A stretch of DNA of 64,000 nucleotides from Nostoc punctiforme NIES-2108 (GCA_003326195.1 LXQE01000150.1:145485-209484); one strand, 5' to 3'; positions 50,774-60,023 are shown, counted from the stretch's first letter. Notes: generated by a model from the sequence alone, not told the origin. Program-made: numbers and translations.

Positions 50774-53143
50774 ATGGTCAAGCGATCGTTCCAGGGATCA
50801 CTCACCGGGATTGAACAAGCTAAAAAAGCGTTCGCTCATAAGGGGTGGACACAAGAAAATTTGGCTTTTGAAGTTAACTTAAAGACTCGCCAACCAATTT
50901 GGCGGTTTTTTAGTGGGCGTCCTGTTGAGCGTCATATCTTTATAGAAATTTGTTCTGTATTGTCGTTGAATTGGCGGGAGATTGCGGCTAATCCTCCAGA
51001 AGAATTCCCTGAATCAAAAGAACTTGGTGCTGCGGAATTTTTGGATATTGATGCTCTAGTACAACAAGTGCGATCGCAACGCTTTGACAAAATTCAAGAC
51101 CAGTGCGGCACTTTGCAGTTATTAGATGTTACTCGCCCGGTTAGAATCGACGACATTTACATTGATGTCAACATTTTGGAGGAGATTGCGAGCCTTCAGT
51201 GGTTAGAGTTTGCTGACTTGCAAAACTTTACATCACAAGAATTTGATCGCTTTGGTTTAGGTGAAGTATCCCAGACACAAATGGCGGGGATCGCGGCAGT
51301 TCAAACTTATTCAAAGCTGCGGGTTTTGGGTAAACCGGGAGCAGGTAAAACCACTTTTTTACAACACCTGGCGATTCAATGCAACCGAGGGAGATTTGCT
51401 GCAAATCGGGTTCCTATTTTTGTCACCTTAAGAGATTTTGCCGACGAAACGAGAGTTGCAGGAGAGTTCTATTTACTCAACTATATTTGCAAAGAATTCT
51501 TCACCTGTGGAATTTCAGATCCATCTGTGCTGGAAACTTTGTTGTTGGAGGGCAGAGTATTACTGTTGCTGGATGGATTAGATGAAGTACTCCATCAACA
51601 GAGCATTAGTGTCGTCAATGAGATTCGCAGACTATCTGAAAAGTATCAAAAGAATATGTTTGTCGTCACCTGCCGCACAGCAGCTAAAGCTTTCAACCTC
51701 AGACGCTTTACAGATGTTGAAATTGCCCCTTTTAGTCAAGATCAAATTGTTGCTTTTGCTCAGAAGTGGTTTACAGCAGTTACGAAAACGAACATTCAAA
51801 ATAAACAAGAACAGGCATTTGAATTTATTGAAAAACTAGATTTGCCCGAAAATTTACAATTTCAAAGACTTGCTGTCACTCCCTTGTTTTTGCATCTCGC
51901 CTGCTGGGTTTTTCATCACCAGAATAAATTTCCAACCCAAAAAGCTGCGTTTTATAAGCAGTGTTTAGACCTGCTCCTGGGCAAATGGGACGAAACTAAA
52001 GCAATTGAGCGGGATGAAGTGTATGAAGGTTTTTCATTACCACAAAAACTTAAGTTGCTGAGTCAGGTTGCTAGCGCGACATTTGAGCAGGGTAATTACT
52101 TTTTTGAACAACGCATTGTTGAGCAATACATTAGCGATTATATCAGTGATTTGCCGAATGCTTCCACAGAACCGGAGGAATTGGAATTAGATAGTGAAGG
52201 GGTACTTCAGGCGATAGAGTTGCAACATGGATTACTAGCAGAACGAGTGCGGGGGATTTTCTCTTTCTCTTATTTAACGTTTCAAGAATACCTGACTGCT
52301 CGAAAAATTGTTGCCAGTTATAATTTACAAGCATTAAAACAACCGTTAGAACGTCTGGTGACTCATATTACTGAACCGAGGTGGCGTGAAATCTTTTTGT
52401 TAACGGTTGCTATGCTACGGAATGCAGATTTTTTCGTGCAGTTGATGAAGCAAGAAGTTGATGCGCTAGCGGCTCAAGATCCATCTTTGCAACAATTTTT
52501 AACTTGGGCAAGTCAAAAGTCTCTTGCTGCTCCTGAGTCTGCTGAGTCTGCTGCAATTCGGGCGTTTTATCTTGCACTGGCTAGGACTCCTCACCTTACC
52601 CCGTACTTTGCCCTGGTCTGCATCTTCGAGCGAGATATTTTTTTGGATGCGGCATTAGATAACTTAGTAATGGAATGCGAATCTAATTTTGCCGAGATCT
52701 ATGAGTGCAACGATGCTCTGAGTAGTGCTTTAGTAATTGTTCAAGATGCTGGCTTACATCAATCTTTACAACAACTTAAAGACCTACTGCCCAATCCAGA
52801 ACAAAGTAGAGAAAAGATTCAGACATGGTGGCAAACAAGTTATTCTGCTTGGATGAAACAGTTAAAAACTGCGATCGCGAAGCATCGAAACATTCAGCAT
52901 CACTGGCACTTCAGCCCACAGCAACAGCAAGTATTGCAACAATATTACGATGCCAATCAGTTGCTTATCGATTGCCTTAATAGCAACTGTGAAATCACAG
53001 ACGTTGTGCGGCAGGAGATTGAAGCTAGTTTGTTGTTGCCGATAAAAGAACTCTCTAAGCGGGAATGGCAGGGGGCAGGGGCATGGCAGGGAGCAGAGGG
53101 AGTGAGGGAGATGAGGGGACAAGAGGGTAAACAAAACTCCTAA
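50774..53143 (+). CDS. NACHT-domain STAND NTPase with N-terminal HTH-like region
   Basis: 789 residues. Residues 1-75 look like a short helix-turn-helix/adaptor (A-H-K-G-W-T-Q-E-N-L-A-F-E-V-N, W-R-E-I-A). The NACHT ATPase has Walker A GKPGAGKTT (186-194) and Walker B with hhhhDGLDE (Asp267, Asp270, Glu271), then a C-R-T sensor and an I-x-P-F-x-x-x-Q-I winged region. The C-terminal half is all helical and without WD or LRR repeats. Some bacterial NACHT proteins are anti-phage; others regulate genes. The last 27 residues come from intergenic repeat. Confidence 0.88.
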   Translation: MVKRSFQGSLTGIEQAKKAFAHKGWTQENLAFEVNLKTRQPIWRFFSGRPVERHIFIEICSVLSLNWREIAANPPEEFPESKELGAAEFLDIDALVQQVRSQRFDKIQDQCGTLQLLDVTRPVRIDDIYIDVNILEEIASLQWLEFADLQNFTSQEFDRFGLGEVSQTQMAGIAAVQTYSKLRVLGKPGAGKTTFLQHLAIQCNRGRFAANRVPIFVTLRDFADETRVAGEFYLLNYICKEFFTCGISDPSVLETLLLEGRVLLLLDGLDEVLHQQSISVVNEIRRLSEKYQKNMFVVTCRTAAKAFNLRRFTDVEIAPFSQDQIVAFAQKWFTAVTKTNIQNKQEQAFEFIEKLDLPENLQFQRLAVTPLFLHLACWVFHHQNKFPTQKAAFYKQCLDLLLGKWDETKAIERDEVYEGFSLPQKLKLLSQVASATFEQGNYFFEQRIVEQYISDYISDLPNASTEPEELELDSEGVLQAIELQHGLLAERVRGIFSFSYLTFQEYLTARKIVASYNLQALKQPLERLVTHITEPRWREIFLLTVAMLRNADFFVQLMKQEVDALAAQDPSLQQFLTWASQKSLAAPESAESAAIRAFYLALARTPHLTPYFALVCIFERDIFLDAALDNLVMECESNFAEIYECNDALSSALVIVQDAGLHQSLQQLKDLLPNPEQSREKIQTWWQTSYSAWMKQLKTAIAKHRNIQHHWHFSPQQQQVLQQYYDANQLLIDCLNSNCEITDVVRQEIEASLLLPIKELSKREWQGAGAWQGAEGVREMRGQEGKQNS
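53071..53143 (+). repeat. G-rich repeat read as the NACHT C-terminus
   Basis: The GGCAGGGGGCAGGGGCATGG-type sequence equals repeats found between genes elsewhere. It gives the unusual tail W-Q-G-A-G-A-W-Q-G-A-E-G-V-R-E-M-R. The true end of the family domain is probably near residue 765. Confidence 0.7.
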
Positions 53144-53166
53144 CTCCTAACTCAGCACTCAGTACT
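53144..53166. repeat. heptamer repeat (CTAACTC) after the NACHT stop
   Basis: CTAACTC and CAGCACTCAGTACTC-type heptamers separate the NACHT gene from cruF. Confidence 0.7.
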
Positions 53167-53193
53167 CCTTATGCCTAATGCCCAATGCCCTTT

Positions 53194-54096
53194 CTATTTC
53201 GCTGTAACTTTGACTCTAGCTACAGAGATTTCTGGTGGTTCAATGAGAACTTGGACTGGTGTAGATGAGCCTTTCAACCACAGCAGCACTGCGGGAGTGA
53301 CACCCAGTAATAAGCCTAACAACACGGGTACAAAGAATCCAGCTGTTAAGCTCATGACTGTAGCGAAACCAAAGTTACTTAAATAAACTGCAAAAGGTAT
53401 ATTAAGTTGCGATCGCTCCCAGTTAATTGGATTATTTCTCCACAACAGTGCAGTCACACTCATAAATATTGAGCTAGTACCCAGCCACCCCGCAAAATTT
53501 TGGTAAGGCATTCCAAAGAAGGGGCCTGGTTGTTGCCAATACCAAAAGGGCAGGGAAGTTTGACTCATTGCGGGATCGAGAACAAAATCCCAGGAGGTTA
53601 GTAACAAAGCACCCAAAGCGATCGCACTTATATGACGCCACAAGTTGGGTTTTTTGTCCACTTCTAAACCTGCACGTGCCAGTAGGTAAGAAACAAATCC
53701 CAAATAAAACCACGACAAGGGAATTGTAAATGGGACTAAACCCGCAATCTTATAACCTAAACCGCTTAGGTAACTATAATGGCCAAATGGAAAACCAGTA
53801 CTGGTTCCTAGTAATTCACTTCCTAGAGAAATAAATACAGATGGCAACAGAAATGCCAAAGCGCTACTTAAACCCAAAGTCCGCGTGGCATACAAAAAAA
53901 CACCTGCCGCGCCTAAAATCATATAAACTACACCGCCTCCTGCCATACTCCATTGCATAGCAGTTTGTCCAACCTCAGATAAGTCGAAAATTACTTGGGC
54001 ATTAGGTACAACCAGTAATATCCCTACCAATCCAAATATCATTGACACGATATGACCAATAAGGCTTATGCGTTCAGCAATAACAAGTTGTCTCAT
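53194..54096 (-). CDS. cruF: carotenoid hydratase CruF (DUF422)
   Basis: 300 residues, about eight helices, with the family motif S-E-L-L-G-T-S-T-G-F-P-F-G-H-Y-S-Y (residues about 93-109) and V-P-F-T-I-P-L-S-W-F. CruF adds water at the 1,2 bond of gamma-carotene to give the 1'-hydroxylated myxol precursor; a glycosyltransferase (CruG) usually follows elsewhere. The enzyme is membrane-bound. It ends next to the NACHT gene and starts toward a 21-bp array. It is monocistronic here. Confidence 0.88.
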   Translation of the reverse strand: MRQLVIAERISLIGHIVSMIFGLVGILLVVPNAQVIFDLSEVGQTAMQWSMAGGGVVYMILGAAGVFLYATRTLGLSSALAFLLPSVFISLGSELLGTSTGFPFGHYSYLSGLGYKIAGLVPFTIPLSWFYLGFVSYLLARAGLEVDKKPNLWRHISAIALGALLLTSWDFVLDPAMSQTSLPFWYWQQPGPFFGMPYQNFAGWLGTSSIFMSVTALLWRNNPINWERSQLNIPFAVYLSNFGFATVMSLTAGFFVPVLLGLLLGVTPAVLLWLKGSSTPVQVLIEPPEISVARVKVTAK

Positions 54097-54206
54097 GATA
54101 ATTCCTTAACAAGATATGACACGCAGCGACTCTACTGTTAAAAGTTTCAAAAGTTTAAGAACATATTTAGGGGCTGCTGAAAAAGTAATAAAAAAGCAAG
54201 ATATGG

Positions 54207-54415
54207 ATTGTTAATGCGTTGGCTGACATTGTTAATGCGTTGGCTTGCATTGTTAATGCGTTGGCTGACATTGTTAATGCGTTGGCTTGCATTGTTAATG
54301 CGTTGGCTTGCATTGTTAATGCGTCGGCTTGCATTGTTAATGCGTTGGCTGACATTGTTAATGCGTTGGCTTGCATTGTTAATGCGTTGGCTTGCATTGT
54401 TAATGCGTCGGCTTT
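54207..54415. repeat. array of ten 21-bp repeats
   Basis: Ten units of ATTGTTAATGCGTTGGCTKR-type with two alternating endings (GCTGAC and GCTTGC) and two units with TCGGC. The junction GCATTGTTAATGC is a palindrome. The family is the same as the 41-bp array at 3040-3212. All six frames are nearly open, so apparent proteins of about 75 residues on either strand are artefacts. Confidence 0.93.
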
Positions 54416-54484
54416 ACGCAAAACTCTACTAAGTCAGCTAACGCATGAGAGCAATACTAGGTTGTAGCCTTGTTAAAAGCCTGA

Positions 54485-54694
54485 TTATGTCCTCCGCAAA
54501 TCTGCCTCGGTGAGGAGTATCATCGTTTCTGCACCAACTCTGCCAAAGTCAGGCTCTAGCCCTAATGCCATCTCAATGAGATACGTCCATGTGCCAGATT
54601 CAGGAGTGTAGCTGCGTACAATCCCTTCTCCACCAACAAAGCTTACCCATTGAGTATTGCGAAACTTAGGCAGCTTCATGAAGGTTGCAGTCAT
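54485..54694 (-). CDS. hypothetical small protein, conserved-looking
   Basis: 69 residues. N-terminal Q-W-V-S-F-V-G-G-E-G-I-V-R-S-Y and C-terminal E-M-A-L-G-L-E-P-D-F-G-R-V-G-A-E-T-M-I-L-L are ordered. No motif is recognised. Small genes with this kind of E-M-A-L-G-x-E-P region are common in cyanobacteria beside repeats. The upstream region is AT-rich and suits a promoter. Confidence 0.6.
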   Translation of the reverse strand: MTATFMKLPKFRNTQWVSFVGGEGIVRSYTPESGTWTYLIEMALGLEPDFGRVGAETMILLTEADLRRT

Positions 54695-54935
54695 GCTTTT
54701 GATTCCTCAATTCATAGTTGATACTTTCTGTTTTAATAGAATAAATTAAATATGTTTTGTATCTTTTTAAGTAAAGATGTTAAACATCATCTATAACTTA
54801 AGAATGTTTTAGATGCAGATTAAACAATTTATACGTAATTCAAACGTTTATCAAAAAAGAATTCCAAAGTCATATTATGTCCGCATAATTAGTTATGCTA
54901 ACCACAGTCATTACACCCCTCCCCGATGCTTCGGG

Positions 54936-55102
54936 GCTACGGTGTACACGCAAGTATTCTAGAGTTGCGCCACAGCCTTTTGATCCCCCCAGCCCCCCTT
55001 TTTTAGGGGGGCAAAAAGCTCTCAAAGTCCCCCTTTCTAAGGGGGATTTAGGGGGATCTACGACGATTTTGGTTTTCTAGAAAGATGTGTGTACACCGTA
55101 GC
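54936..55102. mobile_element. MITE-like element with long terminal inverted repeats
   Basis: 167 bp, ends GCTACGGTGTACACGCAAG and the complement GCTACGGTGTACACACATC, continuing with TCTAGA. The interior has AGCCCCCCTTTTTTAGGGGG and CCCCCTTTCTAAGGGGGATT hairpins. It has no coding capacity. It shares the GATCCCCC-core with 8119-8265 but has different arms. Adjacent bases give no clear target duplication. Confidence 0.75.
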
Positions 55103-55216
55103 TTTGGCGGGGTGGGGTTCTTCGGGTTGAATAAGCAATCAAGCTGACATGATATCATACCAATTCTGTATCCCAACCTACAATTTTTCACAAAGCCAAG
55201 CGTATTGATATATAGC

Positions 55217-55330
55217 ACAATACGCTTGGGTTAAGGGCTATTGGTGTAAATAATTGGTCTTTCAAGACGCGATAAATCGCGTCTCTACATGAGGGTCTTG
55301 TTGCTCATTCTGAACTGTATTGATATATAG
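55217..55330 (+). repeat. full-length dispersed GACGCGATAAATCGCGTC element with flanking direct repeats
   Basis: The longest copy: ACAATACGCTTGGG start, palindrome, then TTGTTGCTCATTCTGAACTG. It is bounded by GTATTGATATATAGCA (55202-55217) and the same 16-mer at 55318-55333, which looks like a target duplication or recombination footprint. Confidence 0.75.
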
Positions 55331-55360
55331 CAGTCCTAAATAATTTGTGAACAATTAGAT

Positions 55361-55390
55361 CCCCGACTTCTCAAAGAAGTCAGGGATTTG
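55361..55390. terminator. hairpin downstream of the CheB/CheR fusion
   Basis: ATCCCCGACTTCT pairs with AGAAGTCAGGGAT (one mismatch) around CAA. The structure lies 60 bp past the minus-strand stop. On that strand it would be followed by AATTGTTCAC rather than a T run, so it may be a dispersed palindrome rather than a terminator. Confidence 0.4.
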
Positions 55391-55429
55391 GACACCGTGC
55401 ATTTTCACAAATCAAATACAGTACTTTCA

Positions 55430-55460
55430 ATTACGAATTACGAATTACGAATTACGAATT
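55430..55460. repeat. heptamer tandem repeat (ACGAATT) that supplies a stop codon
   Basis: AATTACG/ACGAATT units run to the end of the CheB/CheR gene. On the gene strand the last codons GAC AAT TCG TAA read into the repeat, so the stop codon belongs to the repeat unit. Confidence 0.8.
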
Positions 55461-58400
55461 ATCTGTGCCTCGTCCACTCAAATTTGCAATCATCAATATC
55501 AATTGAGTAAGGTTAATCGGTTTAGCTAGATGCATTTGGAAACCAGCATCAATTGCCTTTTGCCGCTCTTGTTCGGTGGCATAGGCAGTGATTGCTGCTG
55601 CTGGAATTTGTCCCCCAACTTCAGCTTCAAGCGCTCTCACCTGACGAATCAGGGAGAAACCATCTTCCTCTGGCATTCCAATATCTGCTAGAAGCACATC
55701 ATATTTGCCAGGAGATTCAGTTAAAGCAGCGATCGCTTCCCTTGCCGATGTCACAATTACTACTTCAGCCCCGAAGTCTTCTAACATCCATTTTAGTAAG
55801 TCGCGGCTATCCGCTTGATCGTCTACAGCCAAGATGCATAATCCTTCAAGGCTCAAGGGTGGATTTTTACCATTTAATGTGTGCTGAGTCTCTGACAAAA
55901 TGATCGGCTCTAAATAAGTTGGCGGTGTAATTTCCAACGGCATTGAGCGCAGAGGCAGCCTGACAATGATCGTGGTTCCTTTTCCCTCGCCTGGACTTTG
56001 CGCTTGAACTGTTCCACCGTGAAGTTCTACAAGATGACGGACGATTGACAAGCCTAATCCAAGTCCCTGAGTTGTTTTGCTACTGCTGGAATCTCCTTGG
56101 CGGAAGCGATCAAAAATATATGGCAGCAAGTCTGCCGAGATGCCAATTCCTGTGTCGCTGACTCGAATTTCAGCATGAGTATATACAGCTTCGAGCATAA
56201 TTCCCACTCGCCCATTGGGTGGAGTGAACTTAATCGCGTTAGAAAGTAAATTCCACAGAACTTGCTGTAAGCGATCAAAATCTCCGACAACTGTCGCCGA
56301 GTTCAAGTCTGAAACAATTTGAATGCTTTTTGCCTCTGCGGACAATTGGACAGACTCAATGGCGGCATCCACTACTGAAACTAGATCGATTAGACGAGTG
56401 TTTAAATGAAGCTTTCCACTCGTAATCCGTGAGACATCCAGCATATCATCGATTAACTGAGCTTGCACCTTAGCACTCCGCTCCACTACTTCCCAGGCAC
56501 GAGTGACTGCTGAAGAATCTAAATCGCGGTTACGGAAAAGTTGCGCCCAGCCCATTATAATATTGAGCGGGTTACGAAGTTCATGGGAGAGGTTCGACAG
56601 GAATTCATCTTTGGCTCGGTTGGCAATTTCCGCCTGTTGACGGGCTGACTGCTCCTGTGCTAGAAGCTTAGATCGCTCTAACTCAAACTGTTTGCGATCC
56701 GTGATATCTTCAATCGCCAGCAAAATCATTTGAGCCTCTCCCTCTTGAATAATTTTCCAACCATTGAGCAGCATGGTTTTCTGCCCAATCTGCTCAAAAC
56801 GATGCTCTACCTCCAAGTTTTGAATACTGGTATCGTTGGCGAGAATGTCTTCTAAGAGCGATCGCAGTTCGGGCAGGTTCCATTGACCGTTCCCTAGTTC
56901 AAAAATCAGAGATTGGGCTGTCTCTGATGGTGAAACCTGAAATGTTTCATAAAACGAGCGATTGGCTTTGTTCACCCGAAAATCAGAATCAAGCACGATT
57001 AACGGCACTTGTACCGTCTCCACAATCGCTTCAGCGTAATTTCTGGCTTGTTCTAACGTTACGGCACTGCGTTTAAGACCATCAATATCTATTAACACCA
57101 ACACTACACCGTCAATTTTGTTTTCTGTAGTGCGATAAGGACGGATGCGGAGGTTGTACCAATGTCCCCCCAGAGTTTGGACTTCTAATTCTTTGATGCT
57201 GAGTGTGTCAAGTACCTCCAAAATTAGAGTTTCTAAGTCAGGAACATCGAGATTCGCTCTGATATCGCTCAAAGGTCGTCCAGCATCGGCGGGAATCAAA
57301 TTGAAAAGTCGCTGCGCCATTGGCGTAAAACGTCGAACGCGTAAGTCCAAAGTCAATATCAAAATGGGAATATTAATACTGGCAAGCAAATTCGTGAGAT
57401 CGTTGTTAAGTTGGTGTAATTCCTGATTTCGACTACGAAGTTCTTCATTAGTAGTGTTGAGTTCTTCGTTAGTTGCCTGAATCTCTTCTTTGGCAGTTTC
57501 TAACTCCTCATTGGTGCTTTGCAACTCTTCATTACTAGAGAGGATTTCTTCATTGGCAACTTTCAGGTCTTGATTGATATGCTCCTGCTCTTGGATCACT
57601 GCTTGCAGATACTCTTGAGTTGCAGCCCGCTCTTGGATGGCAGTTGCAAGTTCAAGCTTTAGCCGAACAATCTCCTGCGCTAAGTCTGACTGCTCTTCGC
57701 TCTCAGGATTTACCGTGCTGATATTGTTAACCGTGGGTGGGGCTGATTCAAATAAAACCAGAAAGTAGAATTCTTCCTCAGTCGCATACTTGAATGGAAT
57801 CACCTCAAGATTGATGATTTTTGCAAGATCGCCCTCTTCAATCCGTAACCCTTCTCTTCTAACTAGAATTTTTTGCCGTTGTGCCTGATAAATTGTCGCT
57901 CGTAGCTCGATGAGCAAGCCTTGGCGCACCATTTTGAATAAGTTAAGACTCGGTTTCCCCGGTGCAAGTTTTAGATAGAGATCGATTTGTCCCCGAAATT
58001 GCAGCACGTCCATCTTGTTGTTGATTACTACACCCACTGGGGCATAGCGATTCAAGATTAGTTGGTCAGTTTTTCTCTCTAAGTCAAACTCATCCGATGA
58101 ATTCTCATTGGTCGGCTTTGATTCGTCCACTTTTACTATCGGATAATTGCTGGTAATGAACGAAAAAGTTGGACGATTTGCAGTTAGCTTTTTGGTATAG
58201 ATTTTATACTTTTTGTCAATTAGAGTAAACAACTCCGAATATTTACCTGTGCTTTCTGAAGTCCCTAGCAGCAAGAAGCCAGTCGGATTAAGACTGTAAT
58301 GAAAGATGGGCAATATCCGTTTTTGCAACGTTTCGTCCAAGTAAATCAGTACATTCCGGCAGCTAATTAAATCTAAGTTAGAAAAAGGGGGATCGCTGCC

Positions 58401-59684
58401 CAAGTCTTGCCGGGCAAACACACACAGTTCGCGCACAGCTTTGCTAATTTGATATCCACCGCCCTCAAGGGCATTAAAAAATCGGCGGCGGCTCTCTGGT
58501 GAGACTTCCACCATTTGATTCTCTGCATAAATACCTGATCTCGCTTTGTCAATCGCGATCTCGCTAATGTCTGTGGCAAAAATTTGGATCGGCGGCGAGG
58601 TTACTTTATTTGACAAAAATTCCAGCAAGGAGATGGCGATGGAATACACTTCTTCGCCCGTCGAACACCCAGCTACCCAAATCCGAATCGGCAACTCTGC
58701 TGATTTGTTTTGGATGATGGTAGGAAAGACTCGCTCTTTCAAGAGTTGAAATGCTTCGGGATCGCGGAAAAAATGGGTTACATGGATCAGAATTTCTTCA
58801 TAGAGCGCCTTGACTTCACCCGGATTGTTTTGCAAATACTCGGCATAATCCTCCAAGCGTTCTAGTTTATACAACAGCATTCGCCGCTGGATTCGGCGAT
58901 CGAGGGTGTTGGGCTTGTAGTGGCTGAAGTCAATGCCAGTTTGCGATCGCAATAACACAAATATAGTTGCTAGGGCATCCCCCTGTTCGGGCAACTTCTC
59001 AATTGCGACCGGTGGCAATGAGTTAGAAATAAAAGGATTGCGACTGAGGTTTGCCAGTTCCTCGGCGATTTTTTGCGGCGGTAGCACAAAATCGACATTC
59101 CCTGTGGCAACAGCAGTATTGGGCATACTATCGAATTTTGCTGTGTCTTCACACTGAGCAAAAGTCACGCCTCCAGCTGCCTTGATTGCCTTCAGCCCCA
59201 GTGAACCGTCTCCATCCGCTCCAGATAGAACAACTGCGATCGCTTTGTGCCCTCGATCTGCTGCCAATGAAGTAAAGAACGCATCAGCAGGCATATATTT
59301 ACCCTGAACTTTCTCTCGCGGCGTCAGTTGCAACACTCCAGCAGACAGCATCATCTTAGTGTTAGGCGGAATGATGTAGACAGAGTTTGGTTCTACAGTC
59401 ATGCCATCTTGCACTTCAATAACAGGCATTTGAGTTGTTCTTGCCAGAATCTCGCTCAACAGACTCTTGTGGTTAGGGTCTAAGTGTTGAATCAGCACAA
59501 ATGCCATCCCTGTATCAGTAAGCAAATGCTTGAGTACCTGCGTAAATGCCTCTAATCCACCCGCAGAGGCGGCAATGCCAACGATGGGAAATAAAGTATT
59601 TGCCATGTCTTGTTGCTCTACGTCGAACACTTCATTAGCGGTAGATTCAGATACAGGTTGCTCAGAGCGTTGATCGGATGTCAT
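55452..59684 (-). CDS. CheB-CheR-PAS-histidine kinase-receiver fusion
   Basis: 1410 residues from the ATG at 59682-59684; a TTG at 59717 is possible. Order: CheB methylesterase (about 30-215; catalytic Ser in GIAASAGGLEA, His in L-I-Q-H-L-D-P-N-H, Asp in S-G-A-D-G-D-G), CheR methyltransferase (about 220-480; H-V-T-H-F-F-R-D-P, WVAGCSTGEEVYS), a heptad coiled coil (about 655-760, repeated N-E-E-L), PAS regions, HisKA with His1034 (LSHELRNPLN), HATPase, and a C-terminal receiver (DIGMPEEDG). No chemoreceptor is near. This is a self-contained adaptation/kinase module found in several cyanobacteria. Confidence 0.93.
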   Translation of the reverse strand: MTSDQRSEQPVSESTANEVFDVEQQDMANTLFPIVGIAASAGGLEAFTQVLKHLLTDTGMAFVLIQHLDPNHKSLLSEILARTTQMPVIEVQDGMTVEPNSVYIIPPNTKMMLSAGVLQLTPREKVQGKYMPADAFFTSLAADRGHKAIAVVLSGADGDGSLGLKAIKAAGGVTFAQCEDTAKFDSMPNTAVATGNVDFVLPPQKIAEELANLSRNPFISNSLPPVAIEKLPEQGDALATIFVLLRSQTGIDFSHYKPNTLDRRIQRRMLLYKLERLEDYAEYLQNNPGEVKALYEEILIHVTHFFRDPEAFQLLKERVFPTIIQNKSAELPIRIWVAGCSTGEEVYSIAISLLEFLSNKVTSPPIQIFATDISEIAIDKARSGIYAENQMVEVSPESRRRFFNALEGGGYQISKAVRELCVFARQDLGSDPPFSNLDLISCRNVLIYLDETLQKRILPIFHYSLNPTGFLLLGTSESTGKYSELFTLIDKKYKIYTKKLTANRPTFSFITSNYPIVKVDESKPTNENSSDEFDLERKTDQLILNRYAPVGVVINNKMDVLQFRGQIDLYLKLAPGKPSLNLFKMVRQGLLIELRATIYQAQRQKILVRREGLRIEEGDLAKIINLEVIPFKYATEEEFYFLVLFESAPPTVNNISTVNPESEEQSDLAQEIVRLKLELATAIQERAATQEYLQAVIQEQEHINQDLKVANEEILSSNEELQSTNEELETAKEEIQATNEELNTTNEELRSRNQELHQLNNDLTNLLASINIPILILTLDLRVRRFTPMAQRLFNLIPADAGRPLSDIRANLDVPDLETLILEVLDTLSIKELEVQTLGGHWYNLRIRPYRTTENKIDGVVLVLIDIDGLKRSAVTLEQARNYAEAIVETVQVPLIVLDSDFRVNKANRSFYETFQVSPSETAQSLIFELGNGQWNLPELRSLLEDILANDTSIQNLEVEHRFEQIGQKTMLLNGWKIIQEGEAQMILLAIEDITDRKQFELERSKLLAQEQSARQQAEIANRAKDEFLSNLSHELRNPLNIIMGWAQLFRNRDLDSSAVTRAWEVVERSAKVQAQLIDDMLDVSRITSGKLHLNTRLIDLVSVVDAAIESVQLSAEAKSIQIVSDLNSATVVGDFDRLQQVLWNLLSNAIKFTPPNGRVGIMLEAVYTHAEIRVSDTGIGISADLLPYIFDRFRQGDSSSSKTTQGLGLGLSIVRHLVELHGGTVQAQSPGEGKGTTIIVRLPLRSMPLEITPPTYLEPIILSETQHTLNGKNPPLSLEGLCILAVDDQADSRDLLKWMLEDFGAEVVIVTSAREAIAALTESPGKYDVLLADIGMPEEDGFSLIRQVRALEAEVGGQIPAAAITAYATEQERQKAIDAGFQMHLAKPINLTQLILMIANLSGRGTDNS

Positions 59685-59814
59685 AGGATGAAGTTTAGCA
59701 CTGCAATGATTTGGCAACTAAGGTTTATATTTTAGATTCAGTTTACTTATTTGCCCTGTATTTAATAATAGTTTGAGTATAAATAAAATAAATTAAGTCT
59801 GTTTTGGGTGGTAC

Positions 59815-59918
59815 GCGTTGGCGTTGGCGTTGGCGTTGGCGTTGGCGTTGGCGTTGGCGAAGCCTCTCGTAGAGAAGCCTCTCGTAGAGAAGCCTCTCTT
59901 AGAGAAGCCTCTCGCAGA
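59815..59918. repeat. GCGTTG hexamer array joined to a 15-bp tandem repeat
   Basis: Seven perfect GCGTTG copies (59815-59856) lead straight into four copies of GAAGCCTCTCGTAGA (59859-59918, with T/C changes), then GCAGCGCAATCGCGA. The frame stays open on both strands. Hexamer and 15-mer belong to different repeat families, so this is a composite. Confidence 0.93.
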
Positions 59919-60023
59919 GAAGCGCAGCGCAATCGCGATATTTTCGAGTTATACCGATTTTTTTCACGCAATCAAACAGGAGTGCTATATTCCCAAAATA
60001 TAAACTATAAACATTTAAGTTTT

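Larger units (their letters stand above)
54695..55451. other. long intergenic region filled by two repeat elements
   Basis: About 757 bp. It contains an AT-rich stretch (54720-54880), the MITE-like element (54936-55102), the dispersed element (55217-55330) with direct repeats, a hairpin (55361-55390), and ACGAATT heptamers at the end. No gene is seen. Confidence 0.7.

Noticed and set aside
54167..54467. Open frames of 74-84 codons across the 54 kb array on both strands
   Set aside because: The same artefact of a 21-bp period; products such as repeated L-M-R-W-L-A-L are frame translations of DNA repeats.
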